64,000 nucleotides of DNA from Trogon surrucura (Eukaryota; Chordata; Aves; Trogoniformes; Trogonidae). This document shows, in pieces, positions 12,501 through 25,275 of the stretch. How positions within the stretch are numbered: position 1 is the stretch's first letter; every line of letters starts with the position of its first letter. The stretch spans positions 10,308,001-10,372,000 of the forward strand of contig CM036629.1 of NCBI GenBank assembly GCA_020746105.1, written 5' to 3'. A model generated the notes under the pieces. That model was not told the DNA's origin, searched no databases, and saw only the letters and a program-made list of their open reading frames with translations. The position numbers and the translations under genes are program-made.

Positions 12501-14267
12501 AACACAGTAACTTTGTTTGCAACTTTGTTGTGGACTGGAGAACATATTTGATAAGCTGGAGTCCTTGCGGAGTCCACATCTCTCTTGCACAAAACCAGCA
12601 AAAAAAATAGTAGTTGAACAGAGAGACTATTAAACTATTTCTGAATTGGATAGCTGACATGAGTCATTCTGAATAATTATTAGCTAGTTGTAAATATGAC
12701 AAGCTGAAATGACAGAGCAGAATTTATGTTCCGGAATCTGAACATGAGTACATGTTATGTGTGTCCAGAACTGTAAGGGTAAGTATTGACTAAGCACTGT
12801 AAAACTGAGCTAGGAAGTCATAATAATTTGATTTTCATCATACTAAGGTTTTCATTGCGATCAAACACACCATAGACAATGTTCACTGAATAACAATGTT
12901 GCAAAATCATCAGTAGGGAAAACACAGAAATGAACATTTTTAGCTGATGCAGCCAGATGTGACACAACAAATTTGGAAGTGCAAATTACCTTTGGGAATG
13001 AAAACATTTATGGAATGAGAGAGAAGGTAGCAGGAGAGGGAAGGAAAAAAGTAAATGTTTTAGGCTTTGCCCATTACAAGAAGCATGAATAACAAAACAA
13101 CAATTTGGTGTCAGACAAGTGAAGAGGTCCGCACGTGCAAATACTGTTCCCTATCACCTATGAGAACAGTGAAAGAAAAGAATGAATTTGAAGTAGATCA
13201 ACGAGTGTATCTCGGAAATACCCAAGCAGATTCAGAACATAGTAGAAAATTTAATGAAATGTTATATACATTATAGTGTTGCACAAATAATAATTTTAGT
13301 GAATGGGATGCCTGTTTTCACTTGCCTGGAAGTTTTGAAACTGTCTGGAAAGGTATTTAAAGGTTGTCCACAGTTGTGTAAAAACTTGGGTTATAACAGT
13401 GTAACAGAAAGTATTCACCCCACCTAGGTATTAGAAAGTTGAGCTTCTGTTTTTTCAAGTGAAGAACAGGGTTGTATTAATATGCATCTACACTGAGATC
13501 CTGCCACTTTATCTGAACACTCTCTGGTCTCTTGAACCTTCACACACTCTGCTCTTTCTTGAGAAAACAGACAGCTGTGTTAAGGCAAGTCTCCAAGCAG
13601 GAAATGTGTTGTCTTTGTTCATCAAACTGGAAAATATAGCGACTAAATAGAAAATTATACATGCTCATTTGCTTAAAATGACTTCTATTTGAATCACACT
13701 TGTTTGCTGAGTGATGGTCTGTGATTGCTAACCCCATCAAGTATGCCTTAATAGCTGAGAGCAAATTGTAAGGAAGGGTTATCTCTGTCACAAAGTTTCT
13801 GTAGCCTGACAGCAATTACTGCATTCAGGCAAAGTGGTAAAAATTCAAGGGTTTAAATGCTGCATAATTTGGAGACTATACAAAACTATTTTTTTTAAAA
13901 TGTAGGTAAGAATAAAGAAAGCATGAAAAGGCATAACTATGATGAAAGGCTCTTCTCGCTTCGAAGCTACATCTGTCGTGAGAAGGTATATTTCTGTAAA
14001 CAGGAGTGCAATAATGTCATTATCTGGATCTCTAGTGACAAGTTAGCTGGACAGTCATAACTGAGTATAATGAATTGTGTATTCATGTCATTCATGTTCT
14101 GTCATCAGCTCTGTGGATAAAAAGCAAAAATTTAAATCCTCTCAGATTTCCTACAATGCATCTTAATTCATACAGTAAACTGCTCAATTGGGACTTTTAC
14201 AAGAAGTGACATGTGTACATTCCACTGTCCCTGGGCCATAGGCACCCAGAAAGGGAGTACACAGACT
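9546..14267. other. AT-rich non-coding stretch, no gene seen
   Basis: No convincing gene. A minus-strand frame at 11643-11864 starts with a hydrophobic segment that resembles a signal peptide, but I found no good donor site and no homology that I recognise. The frame at 13540-13815 (91 codons) looks like chance. A good donor-like CAGGTAAGG occurs near 11671 with no partner acceptor that I can support. Confidence 0.5.
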
Positions 14268-14314
14268 ATGTAAATATTTGACAAATGTCAATGCATGTAA
14301 ATATTGGACAAGTG
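14268..14314. repeat. Short imperfect tandem duplication, period 27
   Basis: ATGTAAATATTTGACAAATG at 14268 recurs as ATGTAAATATTGGACAAGTG at 14295, with two mismatches over 20 bases. This is a local duplication probably made by replication slippage; I assign no function. Confidence 0.75.
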
Positions 14315-14809
14315 TTTGAGAAGAATAAGGGGAAAAGAGTTTACTAAAGAGTCGTAGTTGTGTACCGAATATTAAGGTCTAACTGTTATGTAACGGGAAG
14401 CTTGTGAGTGAAATACAGTTCATAGGAAGCTCCTGTCTGGGCAGAGATTGGCAGTAAGTGTTTGGACAACATTAGTTGAAATTAGCAAGAACTAAAGAAA
14501 AACAGAGTGGAAATGTTTTGAACTACTCCTTACAAATTGTTATGCAGTGTCAGAGGTTGCTTATGGGTGAAGCTGGTTTACTCATGTGTAACTTGGAAAA
14601 GCTACTATGTAGCAGTCAACTGTTAGTACTACCTAAAGCAGTCTGTATCTCTGATGTGATGGCTGGAGATGTTTTCAGGTTTAGTAATTTCCCAGTATGC
14701 AGAATGAAAAGCAAAACAGCTGCTTTCAAGATGTAGCCAAGAATCAAAACAGCAGAGTATAAATAAGTGCCTGAATTCTCCCCTTTGATACAGAGAGTTA
14801 AAATATTGT

Positions 14810-14849
14810 AATAGCTAAATCTCAAACTAAATAGCTAAATCTCAAAATC
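14810..14849. repeat. 20-bp tandem duplication
   Basis: The unit AATAGCTAAATCTCAAACTA at 14810-14829 is followed directly by a nearly identical copy at 14830-14849, differing only at its end. It looks recent and slippage-derived. Confidence 0.85.
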
Positions 14850-17341
14850 TTTTGTCTTGGTGTCTATGAGGATTTGAGTATGCAGATGAACATGTGCCAG
14901 TCAAGAGCTGGCGGCTGGGAGTTTCTGGTTAATGCAGTTCTTCTCCTGTGTGCTGTCTTCACAGGTTTCTTGGGAAAATAAACATATGTGTATGCTCTGT
15001 TTACTTTTTTAGGTTTTCTTCTCCATGGAGATCTCTGATTGATACATATTTTCTTGAACAAACATCTTTCACATGCAGAATTTATGTGTAGAGCTCTCAT
15101 CACTGTGGAAGGTATTTGTTCTATTCTTACAAGACCCCCAAAGCATGTAAGAATAGATTCTGCTTATGGTAAGGCATAAAATAAGCCACTGAACCAGCAT
15201 CTGTATGTTTGGATATGTGTATGTATGTAATATTTGTGGTGTTTTTTACTTGTTAGTACAAATAGTGCATCATTTCCTATGTATTTTGTTTATCCTCCTT
15301 GCATGCTTGCTGTAGCTGGAAATAGCGTCAGACTATTCCTGCTAGTTCTGCATTCTTGGATATGTCTGCTAACTCTTCTGACAATAAAGACAATCATTTA
15401 GACTCTTTTGGCTTGAATGTTTTTCTACTGAGAAAGGACAGATTCTGAAAACAGACATGGTCAGCGTGGTGAACGTGGCAGTTGATAAGGATCCATTAAA
15501 AATCTCAGGTTCTTCAGCAGCTTCAGTAATCAGGCTCATTAACTGCAAGGCTTCTGTGGGTCTGGCTATGATGTAGTGTGACACACAGAGCTGCTGAAGA
15601 GAACAATTCTTTTTTTCCAAAAAAGTAAAATTTGTTATGACTTTCTCCATTTTGTCTGTAGTGTTAGGGGGAGTGAAAGTATCATGTTTGATTCTTTTTT
15701 GGAATAAAACTGCTTTGTCAGCATCTTGAAGAATTGTATTCCATTTTTTTTACCAACATTAACGTCAGTGCAGGAGATTATAATTTACTGGTACATACAG
15801 TAATATAAAAATTTATCCAGTAAGGATAAATCCAGTTATGATGAAACTAGTGTAAATTTTTAACACCTTTCTGAATTTTGTCTATAACAGTGAAAATTTG
15901 GGTACTCATCAGATAATCTCGGTGTGCTCTTGTTTTCAAGGTGAAGTTTGACTATTCGGATTTGGAAATTTAAATTCTTGCTCTGGATTTGCAAGGTGCC
16001 TGGTTGATTTGTCTGAAGTATGTTCAACTCCAGGATTATTTTCTTCAACTGTTTTTGTTTGGCAGGTTTGGCTAAGTCATTTATTATTGTATAAAGTGTT
16101 GCTCAGTTTTTAGCAAAAATTAAACAATCTACAATCTAACCAGTCAGCAGTTATTTCATTTCTTCCATCAATGTAAGAAAGCCACAGAGAGAGAGTTTGT
16201 GGTTAAAAAATGTTATAGCTTTATAAAATCATAATCCCTGATTGACTCACTGGAGAACCAGTTCAGCATCTCAAATGTATTTCAGACTTGTCAAACTTTA
16301 GCACAGATCTTCCTAAGATCTTTCTGTTTAAGAGCTGAAGCCAAAGATGTAGGAATATTAAAGACTAATATTGTAATTTTCTATTAAACATGAATTCTAA
16401 TTTGACAAAAGAGTGCTATTCTTGAGAGGTGGAATCTGAATTGCATTTCCACTTTTGAAAAACTGATCCCCTAAAGCTCTAAGCGCTTAGCAAAGCTTAC
16501 TTTAATCCATTCACTGTGCCTTTAGGATATTCAATGTAGAAGTGAACTAACAGCCAGGCATACAGTCTGACTTAGGGTTTGTGGGGATTATCTCACATGA
16601 TTTTTATATTAGAAATGTTCCTGATACTCCATCATCTTCTATTAGAATATTTTTATTTTGATTTTATGGTATAAAAATATTTTTAGGCTGCTTGCTGTTT
16701 ACCTTCAACCTAAAAAACCAGTAGCTAGACCTTAAGCTCTTGTTGCTGCATTTTTCCATCTGCAAATTTACCCTACCTAATGTCTTTTTGGCCTCAGCTC
16801 TTGTGTAGCAAGGCAGTAGTATCATCTTCCTATGGTTTTACAGGTCTTGGCAATAAACTGCTGCATTACAGATAATGGTGGTGACTTTGGTTTCTTGTGC
16901 GGTTCATCTGCAGTGGTCAGTGCTTATGGTTCAACCTTTTTTGTCTTATTGTTCAGTTAAAAATGAAGGTCTGAACAAAAATGGATGACAGTGTAACCAA
17001 AGCATGTTCCTAATCATCTTCCTCTGGGATGCGGAAATAGGCCAAATGCTATATGAGATAATGGCCACCTCTTGATGTGAGGCCAAGTTAAATAAATAAT
17101 TATGTAGAAAAAATGAAGCTAATGTTGATGGTACGTAGACACTCGTTTTTTTCTCATTAAGTACCATTAATCTGGGATGAATATGAGGTTGATATGAAAC
17201 ACCTTTGGCCATACACTTGTTTCTGGCAAACTTAATTAAACTTTCTGCAATAACAGATCCAAGTATTTGGAGTAGTGGTGTTTATAATAGAAAATAAACC
17301 TTGCAGCTGTTTACAACTGGTAATTTAGAGCAGTAGAGTTT
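14850..17341. other. Non-coding stretch, no gene seen
   Basis: Chance open frames of up to 93 codons on the minus strand (15369-15650, 16946-17212). None shows domains, membrane segments or a splice framework that I can support. No repeat family recognised. Confidence 0.5.
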
Positions 17342-17383
17342 ATAATACTAGATGTATGTGTTGATAATACTAGATGTATGTTG
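17342..17383. repeat. 22-bp tandem duplication
   Basis: ATAATACTAGATGTATGTGTTG at 17342-17363 is repeated at 17364-17383 with a 2-base deletion. Local duplication in AT-rich DNA. Confidence 0.85.
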
Positions 17384-19506
17384 TAAATATGCAATTGTTA
17401 GATATATATATTCCATACGTATAAGCTATTGATGTGTTTGGACATGGTGGAGAAAGGTAATAATGAAATTTTAATTTGTAGGCTCATTCTCTTAATAAGA
17501 GTAAAGGCTCTTTTTAAGACAGTGTATAATGGACCAAAGTAATCTCTGCTTTGCAGCTGATTTTAAAGAACTGTAGCTATTACCACACTGTTAGAGTTTC
17601 TTACATGCATATAGATCTGGGATTAAGTTTCTTGCTGTAGAGCAAAAATACAAGTTCAGAATAAAGTCCGGCTACCTGCCTAGCTTCCCTGCCCCTTGGT
17701 GTCTGCTGTACTTCAGCTATTTTCACAAAAATGTAGTTAGAAGGAAGGCAGATGGTAGGATTTACAGAAGTAAAGCTTTTGAGAATGTCTACTCTACTGG
17801 GCAAACTACTGTTTTTAAAACACTATTAAGTGGAAAGAATTTCTTAGAGGTACTCTTTGTGACTGCAGTTTATCCAACCCCTTGCTAATTCTTCATGTTT
17901 AGGACATAAGATTTTTAACAATACATTCTTCCATACGGACCTTAAAATGTTTAATAATATTTTTAACAGGCACATTTATGTAAATACATAGTTACATGCA
18001 TGTAAATGTGCAAATGTTTCTGTTACGTTGAAAGGAGATAAGGTTCATAAAGTCAAGTTCATAAAGAAGGGAAAAAATTAACAGAATCAAGGTAGCCTGG
18101 TGTTATGATTCCAATACATACATTTATGTTGCCTTAAAAACTTGTATGTTTTTATTATTTGTCCCACAATGAAACATTTTAAATGTGTTTTTTCAGTAGA
18201 ATATATAGAAAATAAATGAAATTTCTGTAAAATTGATCTGTGAAAGTCACAAAGATGGGGTCCTATTATGGTGCTCTACTTTACCTTTTAATTGTATAAC
18301 ACTTTGTACTAATTGTAATAATTTGAGAGATACAGAATAACTAAAGTTTTTGAGGTAAGCAGTTTTGTGTTTCTTTTGATCTCTGCAAGTGATTTTCCCA
18401 AGGTCAACAAAGCTCTTGATTTCTAAGAATACACTACATACCCTGTATTACAGGGTTGGTAAATCCAGAGTGAATTCACAAACAAGTGAATGGAATTAAG
18501 TGTATATCTTTCTTTACACAAGATTTTGAAATTACTAAGCAAATGATAACTGGAAACTATGATAGAATACAATAATGAATTCTAAAAAGAAGTATTGAAT
18601 CTTGAGAGGTAATACAGTGATGCTCAAATGTCAGTGATGCTCATAAATGAGAGGGGCTTGTGTTTACAACTTTTGTTGAAAGCTATAAAGCTCTAGACAG
18701 AAAAATCTTATAGATAAGATTTTTTTAATGTCAGTTTCGTGCCTCTTCATTCATCAAAACAGAAGACTGTTAAATAAGAAATTACATTTGTCATAAGAAA
18801 TGTAAACATAAGCCTGCAGTTTTCTTAAAAAAGCAAAAGGGGAGGTGTGTGTGAATTACCTAGACAAGCTTTGTATTTTATGCATGTAGTAATTACAGTT
18901 GACAGACACCTTTTCTCATTTACTTCCCAGGGGATTCTCCTCTGTGTCTCCCTATCTGCCTCTCTTTTTCCAGTATGTTTCAAATATTCTAGGTAGATAG
19001 AAACAATAAGCAAGGATCCTATTGCAGAATTAAGCAATGTTAGGCATGATCATTGTGGTAGCTTCATGCAGAAGATTCCATTTACCATCGTATAAATATC
19101 AAATGATAATCAAGGTCGATATAAACTGTCAGGACTACAACAGTAATAAATGCAGAGGATCAGAAAATTGCTTCATAAAGAAAAGATACATGGCCTTGTT
19201 CCAAACCCAGATTCATACCACTAGCAAATTAGAAGAGGGTGTTTCAAGAACCCTTGCAATAGGCCACAGTTACTGAATGTCAAGTGACATGTCTGAAATT
19301 AGCTCCTTATTTTTCTCATTATTTTAATATGATATCATACACACTTGTCTGTAAACATCTGTAAAGAAAAATCCTTTTAGACTTTTCTGTTGTTTTTTTT
19401 TTTCTTCACCCCTAAATGTTTGCAGATGGCTTTTTCTTCAAATAAGCAAATTCTGTTATGGTGGAGATAATTTTTTAAGATGATGTTTGTCTTTCTGTCT
19501 CTGCAG
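17384..19506. other. Non-coding stretch upstream of a possible exon
   Basis: AT-rich with no recognised gene. A small duplication (CAGTGATGCTCA at 18615 and again at 18632) is present. The last 30 bases form a good polypyrimidine tract (GTCTTTCTGTCTCTGCAG) ending in AG at 19505-19506, described with the next feature. Confidence 0.5.
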
Positions 19507-19925
19507 CATTGTGTCACTGATATGAAGATGAACTCTGCATACGTCTGAAGAAGTAAATTTACCAGGCACAGTGAGCTTACTCGATGGAATTAGTCTGGAT
19601 TGAAGGAGACTGAGGATACATTGCAAATAATTCTAAGTTCAGACATCAATAATGCAATGACTGGAATGTATCTTAAGTGAAAATGTTAAAAAGAATGTGA
19701 AGACAGAAGTTGCTTTTCCACCTAATTAAAAATTTACTGTGGCAAAAGTGGAAGCAGTACTGCCACAAAGTGAAATGCAACTGTTGTTGTAGGTTCTTTG
19801 TAAATTTTTCTCTTTATTTTCTCTATAAAATTTATTTTATTTTGCATGTCTGATTGCCATGTATATATGTCTATAATAATCATGCACAGACTACAAATAG
19901 AAAATAAAAGTGAGATGACCTCATC
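19507..19925 (+). ncRNA. Possible terminal exon with poly(A) signal
   Basis: A strong acceptor-like sequence (pyrimidine-rich, ending CTGCAG at 19506) is followed by about 400 bp ending near a canonical AATAAA at 19903-19908. Transcript cleavage would be expected 10-30 bases after the signal. The only frame open at the start gives 13 residues, HCVTDMKMNSAYV, then a stop (TGA at 19546). The segment could therefore be the last coding bases plus 3' UTR of a gene, or the last exon of a long non-coding RNA. The rest has the AT-rich, T-tract-rich look of a vertebrate 3' UTR. Both signals are short and common by chance, no upstream exon was identified, and I cannot name a gene. Confidence 0.25.
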
Positions 19926-22590
19926 TTACTGGCAAGAGTAGTGCTGTGCAAAAGTGCTTTAAATTCCACTGCTGACTTCTGCATTAGAAGCAAAATGACT
20001 GTAAATTTACTCCACTGACGTTGTAGAATGAACTGACTCTTTGGGTAAAGAATCATGAGCCAGCATTCAAGTTATGCTCAAGGTCAATTCGTTTACATTC
20101 GGTAATTAAAAAAAGATGTATTGAAATGCAGTGAATCCCGAGTAGGATGCATGAAAGCTCATTTATCAGGCTACTATGATGAATATTTTATTCTATTAAT
20201 GGCTTTCCTTCAGACATGCTTATGCACTCGCCCTTCATATCTGCTTAAATTTCTCTACCTTGTAAGTCTGAGTATCTTATGAAACACACTGCTTAAAATT
20301 CCACCGTCAACAACATGCAGATAGCCAATGCTCTGGCCTTCCCATAGGAAACTTTACATATAATGTGTCGTTATTATCTCTTGGGTAACCTTAGGTTAGA
20401 TGATCCAGGTGTCTCGTTTTAGTATTTTATTCAGTTAACCGTACTGGAAGATTTAGCCACAAAAAGAATAACGCCTCATTTGTTCTCTTTCCTTTTTACA
20501 GAGCATCGTTTAGAAAAGAAAAATTTGTAAAAGCTGGGTTGTGTCATGTTCCTTATCTAGCAGTCAGACAGGGATATGTAACAGGACATGCGTCTGAAAT
20601 CCTCACAAGCATTTCCTGCAAGATTTTTCTTTAAAAATCTTCTTTAAATATGGAGACATAAGTGCTATGTAGGGGAAGTAATTACAATTTACGCTTACAG
20701 CAAACCTAAAGTCCTCTGCAAGTGTGAGAGTGATGCAGTGGGTATTATCTCTATCCCTAAACTTTGAAATCTCAGTGGTTATGTTGCTCATCATTATTAT
20801 GTTCTTTTAAAAGAGGTTGTTAGAATACGTTAGTATTTTGTGAGTTCTCAGGCAGCAAAGGAATATCTTAGCTGGGATCCAGAGCATCCCGTTCTATTGC
20901 AGCAATCTCTATGACAGTGCCTCGATTTCAAGGAGTTCTTGCCTCACTAGAGGCATCATTTTCCTGTGGCAAGACTTTGTCCACATCATGGTAAGAAAAA
21001 TTTCATTCTCATCATCACAAGAATGATTTCTAAAAACCATTTGCTCAGCTGTTGGAAGTAAACTCTGAGTTTTGAGTTTAGGTGTTAAATTTGATGAGGG
21101 AATGTGCGTTCATGACGGTAGTTATCTTTTTGACAGTAACAGAAGTCATCGCATTTCATAAGCTCTGGCCATCATCACTGGAATGCCACAGGCCGGCAGC
21201 ATCTTTTAGCTGACTCTGAGCTGCCTCAGTTTGCTGGGGAAATGTTTTCTACAGAAAACTGCTAATTCCCTGCTTTTACTCAGACATGTCAGAACTAGGA
21301 AGAGAACAATGATGAGAGAGCAGCAGGTCACTATGCATCTTCTGTCCCTTTCTCTTTGGTGTCCCAAATCCAGCTTTGATTCATTCACTCTCTTCATAGA
21401 TGTGAATAAATAAGGGGAGAGCATTGGCTCAGGTATCTTTCCCCTTAACTCAGAGCTACCTCTGGGTACACTTAGTTTGAGGTATAGTGACGATTTTAAA
21501 GAGATATTTACAAGAGATTTTCAAGTTCTCCTTTAAAATGCCTGCTCAAATTACTTGACTGTTCAGCTGAACCTTGTCCTAGACACAGCTTCCTTTCTTT
21601 GCAACAAATTCCACAAATATTAAAATGTTATTTTTTTCAGTAAGGAATCAGTTTACTGGAGAACATGCATTATGCAAACACGCTGGAAGCCAGGATGGCA
21701 CTGGATGCAGCCAAGGGAAGATGAGAAAGGCTATTTCAGAAAAAGCAATGAATCTTAAGACCTTCCATCTAGCATTTAGCTTTGCAATATGAGTTGACTT
21801 ACTGTGAAAAGTGTGTATTCTAGGGTGTACTCTAGGAAATCTGAAGCAAATTAGTAAAAGGCCAAGGCATCTCTAATCCATTTTTTGAAGAAATGGTGTA
21901 TCACTGTCTCAGCAATAATTGTAGGGGTGTTTAGCATTTTCCCCCCCCTCTGTAACTTGTTTAGGGATGCTTTCTCTCTCTTAATGATCTAAAAATAGCT
22001 TGCCCTTAATCATTATGACTTCTGCCTGTGGAATTCTGCAGTGGCCCAGTTTCAGTCTCCATGGAAAGGGAGATGCACCTCAAGCTGATTCTGCATCGTT
22101 TCAGTACTGGTAACAAGATGGATAGTAAATGTTCCAGAGAACCTGAAAGTATTTTGAATAGCACGGTTGGCTTTTGAGTTACTAATACCCCACTAAAAGT
22201 GTTATTAATGTATGAATTTCAGTTAGTTTCAAATAAAACATGTACATGATCAGATGGCTACATCTTTGTTCACACAATGTGTGTAATTTCCATAATGTAA
22301 TGTTATTTTTCTATGTCTGTAGAATATTGTACTGCATTCTCATTTGGCTACCAGTGTGGTGTGTTTAAGTATACCCAAATGACTGTTTTAATTTTAAACT
22401 CTGTAGGAGTAACATTTCCTATATAATCTTTTTGACCAGCTCTGATCCTAGAGAGCTTTGATGAAGCTACTAATTAGTTTTTTGATTCATCTGTGTTTAG
22501 GAAAGAAAGATTTATTATAGTAGCACCCACTTGTGCCACTGATAATTAAAAGACTGTCAGCATTTTCATTATATTGCTCTAGTTTTGCAG
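19926..22590. other. Non-coding stretch, no gene seen
   Basis: No recognised gene or repeat. A C-run (CCCCCCCC near 21942) and homeodomain-like TAAT cores around 22470-22550 are present. The final bases before 22590 (ATTGCTCTAGTTTTGCAG) read as an acceptor for the exon candidate that follows. Confidence 0.5.
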
Positions 22591-22723
22591 GAGAGAATCC
22601 CTCCCCATCTGGCACTTTGGATTATTTGTGAATGACCAAGGCACTCTGAGGAACTTGCCACTTAGGCTAAAATTGACTGGAACCAGCATTCGCATGAACC
22701 ACTTAAGCTGTCACTGCTGTGAG
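22591..22723 (+). ncRNA. Possible internal exon, coding or non-coding
   Basis: This 133-nt segment is bounded by an acceptor-like TTTTGCAG on the left and a strong donor, GAG followed by GTAAGC (22724-22729), on the right. The length matches a typical vertebrate internal exon. One frame (skipping the first base) is open for all 44 codons, from RESLPIWH to LSCHCCE, with four Cys and three His in the last half. An open run of 44 codons is expected by chance perhaps one time in ten to twenty in this composition, so the support is modest. I recognise no protein family. It could be an alternative exon, a non-coding RNA exon or an unused decoy. Confidence 0.25.
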
Positions 22724-25275
22724 GTAAGCACAGCCTGTCACTCTTTTCTCTTAGGAAAAGCAGAAGAGATTGAAACGTTAGGAACAGACGCCCCATGTCT
22801 TCTTTGGGGGGAACGTAAGTTGTGCTGCAGATAAGTAAATTAAACACCCAGCAAAATAAGAAATAGAGTCTCCATTTGTAGAAGTTCAGTCTTGTGCTTC
22901 TTCATAAACCCATAGAAATAATCTGTTGTGTCCTTCAAAATAATTTTGTCAGTAGCTAGACAGAGTGTCTAGCATTCAGTTTAGGGTTGCAGCTGGCTGT
23001 TAGCATGTAGAAAAAAAGCTTAGTTCACACAGGGTAGGTGATTCTTCACGTCATTCAAATCCCATGATTTTACCACACAGTATTCTAAAGCAAAACATTT
23101 ACAGGTTATCTAAATTTATCAGCAATTCTGATTTTACAAGAATCTGCAACATTGGACTGTGACCTATGAGAATGAAACTCTTTCTTTCTCGAATAAGATG
23201 TTCTAGTGGCTTTCTGTGCCTTTCTAAAAGCCCAAGGTTAATCCATGGCTCCTTATGTGACTTACTTTAGAAACAGCTGCTTGCTGTTGCAGGGAAGGCT
23301 CTAATATGCTTCTTTGACAGTTTATGTATGTTTTATAAAAAGGAGATAAAGCATGTTGTCAGACTATATAAATATTACTGCATAACAATAATTCAGTTTC
23401 TTTAAAGACTCTTGAAGTAATGCATTGTTTTTACTTGGCTGTCAGACTTACATTTATAAAAGTGAGATGGCAAGGGCGGAAATAGGATTGTATTAGACCT
23501 CTACTTGCATTTATGCGTTTGTGAAAGACCAAATGTATGAATAATAAATACTGTTAAATCAAATTCCTACCACTTCTCACAGCATAAATGTTTTTTTTCT
23601 ATCTAGTCTCATTGGATTGCTTAAAGAGACTTCTGCCTCTTCAGTTTACTGTTTTCTCCATTGATAAATCTGCCATCAGAAATAGCTTCTCATCAGCTTC
23701 CTCCAGCCTGTAAATTATTTTTTATTAATTAACAACTTCTAATTGACATCTTTAAGGGAAACCAGATAGCAGCATTTTATAATTGGGGGCGGAAAAAAGG
23801 CAGCAAGAACTGTGTGTTCTGTCACACTGCTCCAGTGCTGGGGGTCTAGGCCGTTGGAGGGTAAAGGCAGATCTACTGTTTTGTATTCTAGAAAAAGCAA
23901 GCAAAAAGCACTTTGGTGTCAATGTTTATCAGAAAGGAGAGAAGGAGAGGCCCTTGCCTTTGGACAAGTAAATGAAATTGTTAACTGCTTAATTCTCTTA
24001 GTTGTCTTTGATCTGGAAGATGTGTTTTCTGCTGAACCATATCAGCTGTTTGCTAAACCTCTGGATTTTCAGCATAACACAGAGAATTTTCTTTTAAAAA
24101 TTTTCTCCATCCTTCCATCACACAGCAAGCATACAGGTTGTAGTGAATTGCTAAGGGCGTGTTTAGCTATACATACTTGTAAAGCAAAGTATGATACATG
24201 TGTTCTGAAGTAATTGTTTTCTTGCATTGTAGTACAATGTATCAACAAAATATAATTCATATTTTTGTATTTCTTGTAAAGAAATGCAGTTAAAACTACA
24301 TGCACATTTGGAGTTGTCCAGTACAAAGAAAAGTTACCATTACCTGATACTTGTGACTGTCAAATTCAGAGTAGACAAGAGATGACACGCACACAAGTCA
24401 GTTGAGGGTAGTAACATATTGCAGACTTAGTGGTATTTAATGTTGTTACTTCTCTTATTAAAATCCCCTACTACCAGTTGTCTGGGCTTAATTACTGTTT
24501 TTGAATTTTGCTGAACTCCAAAGACTGGGAGGTGCTTTCAGATCTGATATGTAAAAATGAGAAATGATACTGGAAGTTATTCTCAGCCCGATAGAACACA
24601 CAGTTACTGTCTTCTTATTGCAGTGTAATATATCATCAAAGAACAGATAAACAAACCTCTTCTGATTAGTTTCCACCTCATTTATCTACTTTGTACTAAT
24701 TAACTATTGTCCTTGACATGTGGAGGTGAACAGTCAAATTCTAATACTTACAGGCAATAATAATGATATTCTATCATATGAAACCTTTCCTAGTTTTGTA
24801 CATCACAAATACTTTTTAAAATACTTTTGGATTTGTTATGTGTGAAATATTTCATGATTCTACTCTCCTTTATCCTCAGCTCTTGCTGTTTTAGGATAGA
24901 AATATACATGACTTAAGCTACAAAATTGCTTTTCTACAGTAATAATCTATCTCTGGCCAGAATAAAACATCTGCTATCAGGCAAGCCAGCATTACACACG
25001 GAGTGGAATGAAGGGACATGTTCTATCCAATTTAAACCACTAATAGGTATTTTCAGTGGATGAGATGTAATTACTCCAAAAGGTACACGGAGCCATGCCT
25101 GTGGGATATACGATAATTATGTGTTGGTGACTCTGACGTACTGGTTATGGTTTTTCCACCATGGTGGTGCCACTGGCTCTATGCCAGTATGAATGCTGAC
25201 TCGAGGACAGAGTGCCCAGCGGTGAACCACCTTACATCACTCTGTTTTGCTTCCCTTCTCTGAACAGTTCTCTTT
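22724..25275. other. Non-coding stretch, no gene seen
   Basis: The plus strand is open for 133 codons at 23812-24213, with no recognisable domain. Composition matches the flanks and one or so frame of this length is expected by chance in the window. No repeat family recognised until the CR1 at 25.28 kb. Confidence 0.5.

Noticed and set aside
23812..24213. 133-codon plus-strand open frame
   Set aside because: No recognised domain. With a stop-codon frequency of about 6% per codon (my rough estimate for this composition), about one frame this long is expected by chance in 64 kb on six frames.
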